From the IMG/VR virus record IMGVR_UViG_3300023184_000171, positions 1 through 52,254 of that record: a DNA stretch of 52,254 bases; one strand, given 5' to 3'. Position numbers and translations under genes: made by a program. Shown piece after piece: positions 1 to 7,952 of this stretch; within the stretch, counting starts at the first letter, position 1, and every line of letters starts with the position of its first letter. The stretch is from a virus. A model generated the notes under the pieces. It was not told where the DNA came from. It worked only from the letters and a program-made list of their open reading frames with translations, and made no database searches.

Positions 1-4
1 CCAT
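1..4 (-). CDS. Start codon of a virion protein whose body lies at the other end of the window
   Basis: On the minus strand an ATG at 4-2 follows an AGGAG ribosome binding site about 7 nt upstream, just past the stop of the 204-aa head gene. Only four bases remain before the window edge. If the ends are joined, the codons run ATG, GAT (bases 1, 52254, 52253), then CGG at 52252, which is exactly the open frame of the partial gene at the far end. I infer one 107-aa gene split by the linear cut. Confidence 0.75.
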
Positions 5-15
5 TAGTTATTCTC

Positions 16-630
16 CTAGACGCCGGTTGCAAGGCGATATTGATGAATGCCTTGGTTCCATGACACCAGAACTTCGACAAAGGAACCGGTAGCCGGTGCG
101 GTATCAGGCACAACGTCCACAACCTTACACGGGATTGCTGCCGTGGTTGCGGTGCTGTTAAGGACACAATGTGCGCTGTTGCCGGTGGTCGTGCTACCCG
201 CATTAACAACCAGCGCGGCATTTCCGCCAACCATCGTCGCACGGGTAGCTTGTGCAACAGTGGTAGTGCCAGAAACAATCGCGGTCTTCATCACCAGATC
301 GGGATCATCCGCAATATATGCGGTAATCGCGGTCGAAGTGTCCGGGGTGCCGGTGGTCAGGGCGGGGTAATACTGCCCGTAAATGCGCTGGTTGGATGAG
401 TTGATATAACTGCAACCCATAAAGATACCAACGACGTTAACCGTGGACGCAGTCAAAACAGCCGTAGTAATACAGCCATTTGAAGACATGAGAACCACAT
501 CACCAAAGTAAATACTGGTGCCGTGTGCCGTTTGGATCGGAATTTGCCGGGTTGAACCGGAAAAGACCTGTCCACCCAGCAGATTGACGGGAATTAGCCC
601 GTACGGTGCTGAAACAGTAGGATAAGCCAT
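16..630 (-). CDS. Virion head protein, decoration or short capsid protein candidate
   Basis: This 204-aa product is rich in Thr, Ala, Val and Gly and looks like an all-beta protein, with no signal peptide or membrane segment. Its N-terminus (MAYPTVSAPYGLIPVNLLGGQ) matches in style a protein family I associate with uncultured aquatic phages, usually found next to the head genes. An AGGAG site lies about 9 nt upstream of the ATG at 630. It follows scaffold and a 150-aa gene, so it sits where a major capsid protein would be expected. It is short for an HK97-fold capsid protein and lacks the long helix and E-loop pattern. Head decoration is as likely as a capsid role. Confidence 0.6.
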   Translation of the reverse strand: MAYPTVSAPYGLIPVNLLGGQVFSGSTRQIPIQTAHGTSIYFGDVVLMSSNGCITTAVLTASTVNVVGIFMGCSYINSSNQRIYGQYYPALTTGTPDTSTAITAYIADDPDLVMKTAIVSGTTTVAQATRATMVGGNAALVVNAGSTTTGNSAHCVLNSTATTAAIPCKVVDVVPDTAPATGSFVEVLVSWNQGIHQYRLATGV

Positions 631-662
631 GTAAAACTCCTAAAAGTTGTTTAAATGTTACG

Positions 663-1115
663 TTATTTTTTGCCGCTGCCGAACGTCACTGACGACCTGT
701 TATCTTTAAACAAGGGCATACGAGCGTCGTTTTGCTGCATAAAGCTGTTGTCTACGGCCTGTACCTGATCGTCTGAGGCTTTCTTGTAGAAAGCTGCGCG
801 TTGTTCCATAAATTCTTTAGGAATTTTGCACAGCAAAAGCCCACCAATCTCGATATTGCCTTTAAATCTGCTGTTAGGGTCTGAAAATGCGTGCATTTGC
901 GGTTGACTATCCGCTTTTACGGGTTCCCAGCCTTCACGGAATTTTGCAGACGTATTCGTTGGGTCAAATTGCCCAAGAAGTGACGTCCGTACCCACCTGA
1001 AAGAATACCCTTCCTCCGGTTCTGGAGTGGGCAAACCCTGTGGTTGTGTCCAACGTTGAACGCGCTGCGTAGTTTCACGAGCTTCCATTTCACGAGCGAG
1101 ACGATTTTCAGCCAT
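663..1115 (-). CDS. Conserved phage head-cluster protein of unknown function
   Basis: This soluble 150-aa protein starts with a charged helix (MAENRLAREMEARE). It then has an aromatic core containing SFRWVRTSLLG and FREGWEPVKA, and a Lys/Gly C-terminus. The ATG at 1115 is chosen because AGGAG lies 10 nt upstream and the ATG overlaps the scaffold stop by 8 nt (ATGGCTGA). An upstream in-frame non-ATG start at 1136 would run deeper into scaffold. The gene lies between scaffold and the 204-aa head protein, so a virion or head-assembly role is inferred from position. I recall similar proteins in uncultured aquatic phages but no biochemical function. Confidence 0.65.
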   Translation of the reverse strand: MAENRLAREMEARETTQRVQRWTQPQGLPTPEPEEGYSFRWVRTSLLGQFDPTNTSAKFREGWEPVKADSQPQMHAFSDPNSRFKGNIEIGGLLLCKIPKEFMEQRAAFYKKASDDQVQAVDNSFMQQNDARMPLFKDNRSSVTFGSGKK

Positions 1116-2079
1116 TTGCAGACTCCTGAAGAGCAAGTTGTTTAGCGTATAGTTCTAAAGGCACACCCAGCCTCTTAGCTATACTAACTTGTGTTGTAGT
1201 TAAAATAATTTTTTTAGCCCCTGTAGAACGCTTTGCTGGTGCAACAACAGTTGCCGATCTTTTAACTTCGGGAGCATCTGCGCTGTCATCATCGCCTACT
1301 GACTTGTAGAAGTCAGGGAACCGCTGTTTCATACGCGCATCTATCTGCGTGTAATACTCGTCACTACGCGGGTCTAAACCCGAAGATACCAACTGCTTAT
1401 GCCGAACAAGCGCGACGGCAGTCATCTCGTCATCATTGCCAAACCACTGGTTTCTGGCTTGCCAGCGCAAGGTTTTCTCATCAGGTTTGGCAGGTGCTTG
1501 TACTGATAATTGTTGTTCTACCGCATTAGAATCATCTTGTAAAGGGGTAGGCTTAAAATTCTTAGCCTGTTCCATTCGCATTTGCGCGGTAGTCAAGGCC
1601 GCTTGTGCCTCAATCATAGCGTCTGCGTCAAAAGCCTCATGCGCTTCTTTAAACTGCTTTTTGGCAACCTCGTATTCAGCATCGGCGGCGCTCTTTAGAG
1701 TCCCCGCGTATGCTTGCTCGCCAGTAGAAACGTATTGTTTGAGGCGTTTGTTTTCGTCAACAAGGCTGCGAGCAACTTTTTCAAGCTCTTCCCGTTCCCG
1801 AACAGCCGTTTCTTTAGCCCGCCGCTCATCATGCCGAAGATGACTTATCTCTTTGATTCTGCGCTTAACTTTATCGCCGTATTGCTCCAATTCCTCGTCA
1901 GTAACCTCTGCTACGTTACCTGCGGGGGCGTAGCCACGGTCTTTTTCAGGCGTGTCATCTTTTACTTCAATGTCAACATCGCCCTCAATATCAAACTCTA
2001 TAGCCGCATCATCTTGCTTTTGTTGCGATGCAGCATCTTTGTCTTGTTCGTCTGGAAACTTATACGATTCATTTGCCAT
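1108..2079 (-). CDS. Capsid scaffold protein
   Basis: This 323-aa product is strongly acidic at the N-terminus (EFDIEGDVDIEVKDD), then coiled-coil and charged from about residue 60 to 175. A Gln-rich linker follows, and the C-terminal part is basic (about 270-300). That composition, with an acidic Glu/Gln-rich coil, no cysteine and a basic C-terminal end that could dock on capsid, is typical of podovirus scaffolds that chaperone procapsid assembly and leave before packaging. It lies downstream of portal and upstream of the head protein genes, the usual scaffold position. The stop overlaps the next start by 8 nt. The assignment rests on composition and order, not on a sequence signature. Confidence 0.75.
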   Translation of the reverse strand: MANESYKFPDEQDKDAASQQKQDDAAIEFDIEGDVDIEVKDDTPEKDRGYAPAGNVAEVTDEELEQYGDKVKRRIKEISHLRHDERRAKETAVREREELEKVARSLVDENKRLKQYVSTGEQAYAGTLKSAADAEYEVAKKQFKEAHEAFDADAMIEAQAALTTAQMRMEQAKNFKPTPLQDDSNAVEQQLSVQAPAKPDEKTLRWQARNQWFGNDDEMTAVALVRHKQLVSSGLDPRSDEYYTQIDARMKQRFPDFYKSVGDDDSADAPEVKRSATVVAPAKRSTGAKKIILTTTQVSIAKRLGVPLELYAKQLALQESANG

Positions 2080-2090
2080 GATTTATCTCC

Positions 2091-2501
2091 TTATGCGCGG
2101 GCTATGCCGCGTGGGTCTTCAACAACTCCCTCAACTGCGTCGTCGTTAATTAAACGAAACTCACGGTTGTGAATCTTCAGGCGTGAACCCGTATTAGGAC
2201 GAATCAGAACGAAGTCTCCTTTTTTGCACCATGCTCCACTGGGGAAGCGCGTGGTGTCTTTGTAGCAGTCTGGCCCAAGTTCAACAACAAATAACACTGT
2301 GGTGAGGCGCTCTTCGTAGGTCTTGGTAACGTCTGCTTTGACAATTCCACTCTCGTAAGTCCCGTCAATTTCGGGGACAGCACATAGCATATGGAAACCT
2401 GAAGGTATTGGGAGTTGCTTTGCTTTTTGCTCAGGTGTGTCAGGTAGGACTGTTGACTGCTCCGGGTTGTTTGCATCTTGGCCTATAAAGATTTCACTCA
2501 T
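2091..2501 (-). CDS. GroES-like co-chaperonin
   Basis: This is a 136-aa protein. Residues about 33-130 follow the Cpn10 order: a first strand (GFHMLCAVPE), a mobile-loop-like stretch (SGIVKADVTKTYEE, 51-64), a VVELGPD turn (72-78), KKGDFVLI (93-100), then RLKIHNREFRLINDDAVEGVVED (107-129). The last three match GroES blocks for the barrel strands and the final inter-subunit strand. Phage GroES relatives such as T4 gp31 cap host GroEL so capsid protein can fold, and its place in the head operon between portal and scaffold fits this. The ATG at 2501 overlaps the upstream stop by 8 nt. The long acidic N-terminal extension (1-32) is unusual. Confidence 0.72.
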   Translation of the reverse strand: MSEIFIGQDANNPEQSTVLPDTPEQKAKQLPIPSGFHMLCAVPEIDGTYESGIVKADVTKTYEERLTTVLFVVELGPDCYKDTTRFPSGAWCKKGDFVLIRPNTGSRLKIHNREFRLINDDAVEGVVEDPRGIARA

Positions 2502-2694
2502 CTGGATCGCTCTCAAGTTGTCTTACGAGGTCTGTGATATGGCGCTCCGCAAGGGCTAGACCTTTTATTACCCCGCAAAGGTTTTGATACTCGTCAAATG
2601 TTTTGCAAGCGCCGCCAGCAGCGTCGTTTGTGTAGTTGTGTATATCTTCGCGCAGCCGTCTTACCAGTGCATCAGAAAACTGCGGGTACATCAT
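2494..2694 (-). CDS. Small protein between portal and co-chaperonin genes
   Basis: This 66-aa soluble protein is mostly helical by composition (DALVRRLREDIHNY, LALAERHITDLVRQLES). The start overlaps the portal stop as TAATG, and a second ATG follows directly, so either may be used. The stop overlaps the co-chaperonin start by 8 nt, so expression is likely coupled on both sides. I do not recognise the family. Being locked between two head-assembly genes suggests a head-related role. Confidence 0.6.
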   Translation of the reverse strand: MMYPQFSDALVRRLREDIHNYTNDAAGGACKTFDEYQNLCGVIKGLALAERHITDLVRQLESDPDE

Positions 2695-5135
2695 TACGCA
2701 CTCTCCGGTGGGGTTTTTTTAACTTCAGCCATCTTTTTCTGATGCGCAAGCTGCTCGCGGTGCTTATTAAAATCAAGCGTCCGTTGATTTGTCTGGTGCC
2801 CAGACTGCTCTTTAGCTTTGGCTATCTCAACACCAACCTTCAACCCCGCAAGCTTCAGTTCCTCTTGTTTCGCCGCATTGTCGGCTTGGTCTTTAGCTGC
2901 TTTACGTTGAACCTCAGACTGTTTAATTTGAAGTTCCTGCTGCTGCATCTGCATCATCGGGTCTTGCTGGTTCTGCTGGGCTTGCTGGTTAGCCACCATC
3001 GCTTTACTCTGCGCTATAACCTGCGTGGCAGCTTGCGCAAGGAGCTTGGACAACTGGTATTCCATCTCCGGTGGCAAGCCCTCTTTAGAGTCTGGCAGCG
3101 GTGCGCCCAAGGCTTCAGACATTTTGTTACGGTATGCAAACCCAACGTGCTCCGCTATGTGCGCCATCATGGATGCTTGGATAGCCTGTGCTCGCGGGTT
3201 CTGCCCAATCAACTGTTGAATAATTGGGTCTTGCATAGCCGTGTTATGCACCACTATGTGCGACTCGTGGTCTTGGTATGCCACGGCTTTCACCGGTTTA
3301 CCTGCCAATACATTCTGGTTTTCTTGCACGGGGTCGGTTGGTTTTAAATCATCCTCGGTGGGCACAAGCTTCTCAATATTTTTAATGCCCAACACATGCA
3401 ACATCTGCCGATGAAGCTCTGGCATGTCGTATATCTGTGGTGACATCGCCGCCAGTTGCAGAACCGCCTGATACTGGACAACCCGCTGGCTCATCGTTGC
3501 CGCGTTCGGGTCAGACACCGGGATAATCTCTACGTGGCGGTAGTCTTCATATTTAGCGCTGCGGCCTTGCTCTCCGTCTACATCATACGGATATTCTTTA
3601 TTAGCTGGGCAATCCTCGCGCACTAGCTCTGCAATTAATTTTAACTCTTGCTTAAACGCAAAGTGAACCCGCGCCTGAACCGCTGACATAATCTTAAGGG
3701 TGCGTTCAAGAATAGCCAGCGTTGTCCCAACCGGGGCTTGCGCCGACATATCGGAAACCTTCATGTCCGCAGTTGCACCAAACCTGCGCCCGTCTTCTAC
3801 AATCTTATCCAGCAACCCCGCCAATACTTGACTTGGTTCCTTATAGGGAAGCATTAGAATGTTATCCCGTATGGCACCCGAACCAATATCTACGTCTCTA
3901 AACTCTCCCGGAGAAATTGGCGTGTCATCACCTTTTATGCGCATCCCACGGGTTTTCAATCCACCCGGAAGATTAGATAGCGTCCCAGCGTCTACAAGCT
4001 GGCGGATGATGCTGGTGGCACTTTTAGCAAAACCGCCAATCAAATGAAACAACCCAAACCCATACGCGCCAAAGCCGGGGATGTATTGATAGTGAACGTA
4101 GTGCAGCCGCTTCTGTTTTACTTTATCGCTTTCTTTCCAATTACGGCGTATAGCCAAAACCTGATTGCTACCTTCTACAAAAGTAACAATGTAAGGCCGC
4201 GCTATCCCCGTCGCATCGCCTTCTTTGTCGGTATCTTCAAACCCCGGCAAGTCCAAATCCGCGCAACATTCATTAATAACGTAGCGGTCATCATTTATTG
4301 GAGATACGCCAGTCTCCGTGTCTATCCGTTTCTGAATATCACTAACCGTCTTGGGCGGGTCACCAATTTCTACATCAAGCCAAAAGCCGTCGTATTGCAG
4401 CATCCGCACTTCGTTTTTATTCTTGCGCATACGGTGCGTAATGCGGGGGCATGTCAGAAGCTCGGATGTCCCGTACGGGAGAATAATATCTTCTGCCGTT
4501 ACAAACACCGAGGTCTGTCTGCCAAGGGCTGGGTCTTTATAAACTTTCTTAAAGGCAGACCCCGCTGCGGGGAGGCTCCACAACATCCGTTCATGCTCAG
4601 GACGGAACTCCACCATGTTCTCCGTCAACTGCCAATTCAAGTCTTCTGCCACACGCCCCGCTGCCGCGTCTTTCTCGATAGTCTGCTTCCCAACAATTTT
4701 TGTTTTAGCTGGCCCCGCAGCGGGGAACGTCTCCATGATTGTCTCTGATTGAAACCGAACAACCGCTTCCGTTATCATCGGATGAAACACTCCACACGCC
4801 CCTGACCACGGCTCCGTGCGTTCCTCGTATTTAAGACCCAGCAACTTAATGCCGTCCTTCATCATGCTCTCCCAATCCTTGCGGGAGCTAATGTCGTTCT
4901 TTACATCCGCCGCCAATTCAGACACCAACGTCTCCAAATCCCGCGCATCCATATACTCCGCGAGGTTAGCGTTGAAATCGTCAGAGCTTTCTTTACCGGG
5001 AGTTATCTCAATCTCTACCCCGTCCGCAGTAATTTTTACGGCTTCTGGGTCAACAATCTCTATCTCCATGTCCGACTGGTTCTGCTCAGCGTCCATCCCT
5101 TGCGGGGCTTGGTAGATACTTTTTTCCATAGCCAT
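2694..5135 (-). CDS. Portal protein
   Basis: This 813-aa protein forms the dodecameric ring at the head vertex through which DNA enters and leaves. Its length and layout match large podovirus portals of the P22 class: an acidic N-terminal arm (about 1-60), an alpha/beta core with the phage-portal-like stretch GACGVFHPMITEAVVRFQSE, and a GVEPTTL-like region (VGTTLAILERTLKIMSAVQARVH). The C-terminal third is Gln/Lys-rich coil (about 700-800: QQAQQNQQDPMMQMQQQELQ), reminiscent of a portal barrel. AAGGAAA precedes the ATG at 5135, one base after the preceding stop. It lies directly downstream of terminase. Confidence 0.92.
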   Translation of the reverse strand: MAMEKSIYQAPQGMDAEQNQSDMEIEIVDPEAVKITADGVEIEITPGKESSDDFNANLAEYMDARDLETLVSELAADVKNDISSRKDWESMMKDGIKLLGLKYEERTEPWSGACGVFHPMITEAVVRFQSETIMETFPAAGPAKTKIVGKQTIEKDAAAGRVAEDLNWQLTENMVEFRPEHERMLWSLPAAGSAFKKVYKDPALGRQTSVFVTAEDIILPYGTSELLTCPRITHRMRKNKNEVRMLQYDGFWLDVEIGDPPKTVSDIQKRIDTETGVSPINDDRYVINECCADLDLPGFEDTDKEGDATGIARPYIVTFVEGSNQVLAIRRNWKESDKVKQKRLHYVHYQYIPGFGAYGFGLFHLIGGFAKSATSIIRQLVDAGTLSNLPGGLKTRGMRIKGDDTPISPGEFRDVDIGSGAIRDNILMLPYKEPSQVLAGLLDKIVEDGRRFGATADMKVSDMSAQAPVGTTLAILERTLKIMSAVQARVHFAFKQELKLIAELVREDCPANKEYPYDVDGEQGRSAKYEDYRHVEIIPVSDPNAATMSQRVVQYQAVLQLAAMSPQIYDMPELHRQMLHVLGIKNIEKLVPTEDDLKPTDPVQENQNVLAGKPVKAVAYQDHESHIVVHNTAMQDPIIQQLIGQNPRAQAIQASMMAHIAEHVGFAYRNKMSEALGAPLPDSKEGLPPEMEYQLSKLLAQAATQVIAQSKAMVANQQAQQNQQDPMMQMQQQELQIKQSEVQRKAAKDQADNAAKQEELKLAGLKVGVEIAKAKEQSGHQTNQRTLDFNKHREQLAHQKKMAEVKKTPPESA

Positions 5136-5136
5136 G

Positions 5137-5421
5137 TTATTTCCTTAAAGCAGCGTTTGTTTTGGGGTTGTAAGTAAAGGCTGTTGCAGGTTTCCCGGTT
5201 CTTTTAGCAGCCCTGTCTTTCGCACGTTCTTCAGCGGTCATCGCATCCCTAGCAGCGCCGCTTTTAGTGAATGTCTTGCCATCGTCTTTCATCTGCCCCC
5301 GCGCTTGCAGCACCGCTATCGCCGCCGCTTGTGGGTCAGCAGGGGGATTCTTCTGGGTGCGCATCTGCTCCGTCAGCCTATCCAGCAACTGATTCTTACC
5401 CATAAATTTCTGCGTTGCCAT
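5137..5421 (-). CDS. Small basic protein between terminase and portal
   Basis: This 94-aa, Lys/Arg/Ala-rich, soluble protein has a helical N-terminus (GKNQLLDRLTEQMRTQ) and a basic tail rich in KSGAARDAMTAEERAKDRAAKR. There is no recognisable motif. It ends one base before the portal start and begins 8 bases after the terminase stop, so all three are probably co-translated. Small genes in this slot are common in podovirus-like phages. A head-assembly or DNA-binding accessory role is possible but unsupported. Confidence 0.6.
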   Translation of the reverse strand: MATQKFMGKNQLLDRLTEQMRTQKNPPADPQAAAIAVLQARGQMKDDGKTFTKSGAARDAMTAEERAKDRAAKRTGKPATAFTYNPKTNAALRK

Positions 5422-5429
5422 AAAAACCC

Positions 5430-6899
5430 TTAGTAATACGCCATGCTGCGGCGTGACCGAAACTCTTTTACCGGTGGCGCTTCATCCAGCGCGGTGCCAA
5501 TGAACCCGCCCTGCCTGAACCGTAGCAGAGCTTGTGTAGTTGTATCCACAAAGTCGTCATGCTCCCCCACCGGGAACGCTGCCATCTCTTCAATCACATC
5601 GTGCGCCCAGCGCTCGTCGGGTGCCCACACCCGCCCACTGGCAAACAAGTCAGCCACCGCGTTGACCCGGACTGTCTTGTCGTTACCTCTGCTTGGCGTA
5701 AACTCCTGCACCGGAATCCCGGCTAGGCGTAGCTCTTGAATCAATGGTGCGCCCGCTGCCTTCTTCTCAACAATGAACGCGTCGGGTTTCCAATCCTTGT
5801 AGTGGTCGAGCGCCACTTGCTTTAACTCAGGAAACTCCATCCGGTCTTTGAATGCGTCCAGCAGTATGACGTGCGCTACGTTCTTCTCTTCTTCGTTGAA
5901 CCACACCCCCCACGTTGTGCAAGCGCTATAGTCAGCGGATGTTTTAGCTTCAAACGCGGTGTCCCACGACTGAATCACGAACTGGCACTGGGGTGGGGTG
6001 TCATGAGGCCACACCCGCCACATCTCCCGTTTAATTATGGCGATGTTATCAGAGGTCGGTTCCTGCTGGTATTGAGCGTTCCAGAAGCGCGGCTGAAGCG
6101 TTGCCTTTGTTTTTAGCAACTCTTCAATAGGCCACTTCTCAGGCCATAAAGCTTTGCCTGACGGCAAGATAGCGGGGAGTTCAACTATCTCCCACTGGTC
6201 AGCGTCAGGGTTTTTAGTTTGGTAGTCTAGTAGCTTGGCGGTTAAGTCCAACTGCCCCCACCGCGTCATCACCACAATAATCGAACCGCCCCACATCAAC
6301 CGCTGGCGGGGGCCGGTCTGATACCAACTCCAACCCTGCTCAAACGGGAGCTTAGACCCACTCTTTAAGTCCTGCTCCGAGTGCGGGTCATCTATTACCA
6401 CCAAGTTAGCGCCGCGTCCCGCCAACGCACCCCCCGTGCCGACTGCGTAGTATTTCCCGCCTTGCGCCGTGCTCCACGACCCCGCGCTCTTAGAGTCGGC
6501 GCTGAGTTCTGTGCCGGGAAACACCTCCTTATATTCGGGCGTGGCAATCAAGTTCCGCACCCGGCGTCCAAAATCCTCTGACAAAGACGCGGTATGCGTA
6601 GCCATAATAACTTGGTCGGTGGGCTTATGCCCAAGCCACCACGCTGGCAGGAGGTAGGATGTCAACTCGGATTTGCCGTGGCGCGGGGCGATGTTGATAA
6701 TGATGCGTTTCTTTTTGCCGTCAAGAACATCCTTGAACAGCTTCGCCATTATCTTGTGGTGCCCCCCAACGGAGTAGTTGGGATACAACCTTTTGGCAAA
6801 TTCAATGAGCGATGCTTGTGACGCTGTTACCTCCAGACGTTTAATTTTCTCGTCAAGGAGCGTTAGTAGTTCTTCTTTCTGTTCACGCTGGGCTAGCAT
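5430..6899 (-). CDS. terL: Terminase large subunit, packaging ATPase and nuclease
   Basis: This 489-aa protein drives DNA into the procapsid and cuts the concatemer. The ATPase domain has a Walker A-like APRHGKSEL (71-79) and Walker B with catalytic acid in LVVIDDPH (166-173). The RNase H-like nuclease begins at SWDTA (311-315), with Asp313 as first metal ligand, and continues through an acidic C-terminal region (DAFIVEKKAAG, HDDFVDTTTQAL). The ATG at 6899 is preferred because GGAAGAGG lies just upstream. It overlaps the upstream gene by 17 nt. An alternative in-frame start at 6923 would add 8 residues. Confidence 0.96.
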   Translation of the reverse strand: MLAQREQKEELLTLLDEKIKRLEVTASQASLIEFAKRLYPNYSVGGHHKIMAKLFKDVLDGKKKRIIINIAPRHGKSELTSYLLPAWWLGHKPTDQVIMATHTASLSEDFGRRVRNLIATPEYKEVFPGTELSADSKSAGSWSTAQGGKYYAVGTGGALAGRGANLVVIDDPHSEQDLKSGSKLPFEQGWSWYQTGPRQRLMWGGSIIVVMTRWGQLDLTAKLLDYQTKNPDADQWEIVELPAILPSGKALWPEKWPIEELLKTKATLQPRFWNAQYQQEPTSDNIAIIKREMWRVWPHDTPPQCQFVIQSWDTAFEAKTSADYSACTTWGVWFNEEEKNVAHVILLDAFKDRMEFPELKQVALDHYKDWKPDAFIVEKKAAGAPLIQELRLAGIPVQEFTPSRGNDKTVRVNAVADLFASGRVWAPDERWAHDVIEEMAAFPVGEHDDFVDTTTQALLRFRQGGFIGTALDEAPPVKEFRSRRSMAYY

Positions 6900-7512
6900 C
6901 AGCCTCTTCCGGCACAATCTCAACTAGCTCCGGGGGAACATCGTTGGCTTTACCCTCCACGACTTTCATCAAATCCATATACTTATCCATCCGGGTTTGG
7001 ATTTCTTTTTCCAAATCGCCGTCAGACAGCGCGGCTTTTTTAATTTCGATGCGTTCCGTAAACAGCGCCACTTCCGTTACCTTGCCTAGAACCTCGATTG
7101 CGCGGAGGCGTATCTTGGCGTCGGGGTGTTTGGATTCTTCAAGCAGTTGGGCGATACAGTAACCCCGTATCTCTTTAGCTTGTTCTACAAAAGCCCAGTC
7201 ATATGCAGTGAGCATCCCGACAAGATGCTGGACAGCTTTTGGAACCGTAACTTTAGTGAGCGCTTGCTTTTGGGTTTCCGCGTCAAGCGGTATGGTCATC
7301 GCGGCAAAGGCGTCTTGCGCGGATTTCTGTTGGGCGTTGGTGATTGTGGCGTCATCATCGAAGCCGAGGTCTTTTAACCACGCTGCGGTGGTTGTCTTCC
7401 CGTCCACAATATCGGCGGGAGGAGCCGTAGCATCCGCCACGAACTGCGCGTCATTTGATAGCACACTGGGCGCGTAGTCCGCATCTTGAATGCTAATCAG
7501 GTGTTCGAACAT
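6883..7512 (-). CDS. Putative terminase small subunit
   Basis: This 209-aa, mostly helical, acidic protein is the first gene of the late operon and is directly upstream of terL, overlapping it by 17 nt. The central part (about 95-165) reads as helical repeats (IRGYCIAQLLEESKHPDAKIRLRAIEVLGKV), and the end is acidic. Small terminase subunits recognise packaging sites and are poorly conserved, so the call rests on position, size and helix content. A GGAG site lies close before the ATG at 7512, within a small hairpin-bearing leader. Confidence 0.6.
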   Translation of the reverse strand: MFEHLISIQDADYAPSVLSNDAQFVADATAPPADIVDGKTTTAAWLKDLGFDDDATITNAQQKSAQDAFAAMTIPLDAETQKQALTKVTVPKAVQHLVGMLTAYDWAFVEQAKEIRGYCIAQLLEESKHPDAKIRLRAIEVLGKVTEVALFTERIEIKKAALSDGDLEKEIQTRMDKYMDLMKVVEGKANDVPPELVEIVPEEADASPA

Positions 7513-7613
7513 TTAACTCCGCGCTTAATAAGCGAAAAACGGGTTTACTCTTTGCCCAATGTAGAATACACTACAAGCTCCTTCGTTGTGAAGCGCTTTT
7601 TAAGCGCCCTCCA

Positions 7614-7645
7614 AACAGCCCCACCTCCTCCGGGGCTGTTTTTTT
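7614..7645 (+). terminator. Intrinsic terminator facing the early promoter
   Basis: AACAGCCCC (7614-7622) and GGGGCTGTT (7632-7640) form a perfect 9-bp stem with a 9-nt loop, ACCTCCTCC, followed by a further T5 on the plus strand. Another hairpin, GCGCTT-TTT-AAGCGC, lies just upstream at 7593-7607. No plus-strand gene lies upstream. In a circular genome this would stop plus-strand read-through before the early promoter. It may instead end a short RNA; see findings. Confidence 0.7.
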
Positions 7646-7710
7646 GTCTACTTATGTATAAGATTAGACAAGGGGGCTGAAATCCGTATTTAAATCCCTA
7701 GATGTAAAAA

Positions 7711-7739
7711 ATTAGACATTAGACCTCTATTTTTGGCAA
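7711..7739 (-). promoter_or_regulatory. Sigma70-type promoter of the late operon
   Basis: On the minus strand, TTGCCA (7739-7734) and TCTAAT (7716-7711) each match the consensus hexamers at five of six positions, with a 17-nt spacer. Transcription would begin near 7704 and give a leader of about 190 nt before the first late gene at 7512. This is the best minus-strand promoter I see in the control region. It implies that host RNA polymerase transcribes the late genes. Confidence 0.65.
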
Positions 7740-7795
7740 TATGGTTCAAGAATAGTGTTCCCGCCAAGCTGCCTCGCCGCCCCGCCAAAAGGGTT

Positions 7796-7835
7796 GCCCC
7801 GCCCCCGGTGGGGTTCCGCTACCCCGTTGCGGGGC
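7796..7835. repeat. GC-rich inverted repeat between the divergent promoters
   Basis: GCCCCG (7796-7801) pairs with CGGGGC (7830-7835). Inside are competing shorter pairs, CCCC/GGGG at 7803-7813 and GGGGT/ACCCC at 7810-7825. It sits just upstream of the early -10 box and could be an operator or a structural insulator. There is no T-tract, so it is not a plain terminator. Confidence 0.5.
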
Positions 7836-7861
7836 TAATGGGGAGTTACCAAAACGTGTTA

Positions 7862-7870
7862 TGGTATAAT
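7862..7870 (+). promoter_or_regulatory. Extended -10 promoter for the early genes
   Basis: TGGTATAAT is a perfect TATAAT (7865-7870) with an upstream TG in extended -10 position. There is no convincing -35 at the expected distance, which extended -10 promoters do not need. Transcription would start near 7877, about 35 nt before the first copy of the palindrome family and 75 nt before the first early gene. Confidence 0.7.
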
Positions 7871-7911
7871 GTAGTTGTCGAATTGCTTCACGCCGTGGGG
7901 CAGCGACGCAG

Positions 7912-7932
7912 TAGGTGTGCATCACACACCTA
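7912..7932. repeat. Palindrome family A, copy 1
   Basis: TAGGTGTG (7912-7919), centre CATCA, CACACCTA (7925-7932). One base pair shorter than the other six copies because the outer T/A pair is changed. It lies in the leader of the first early gene, 20 nt before its ATG. Confidence 0.9.
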
Positions 7933-7952
7933 TCCACAAAAAGGAAATACAA

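Noticed and set aside
4044-4748. 234-codon open frame on the plus strand
   Set aside because: Antisense to portal, no SD, no plus-strand promoter nearby, and composition typical of a shadow.
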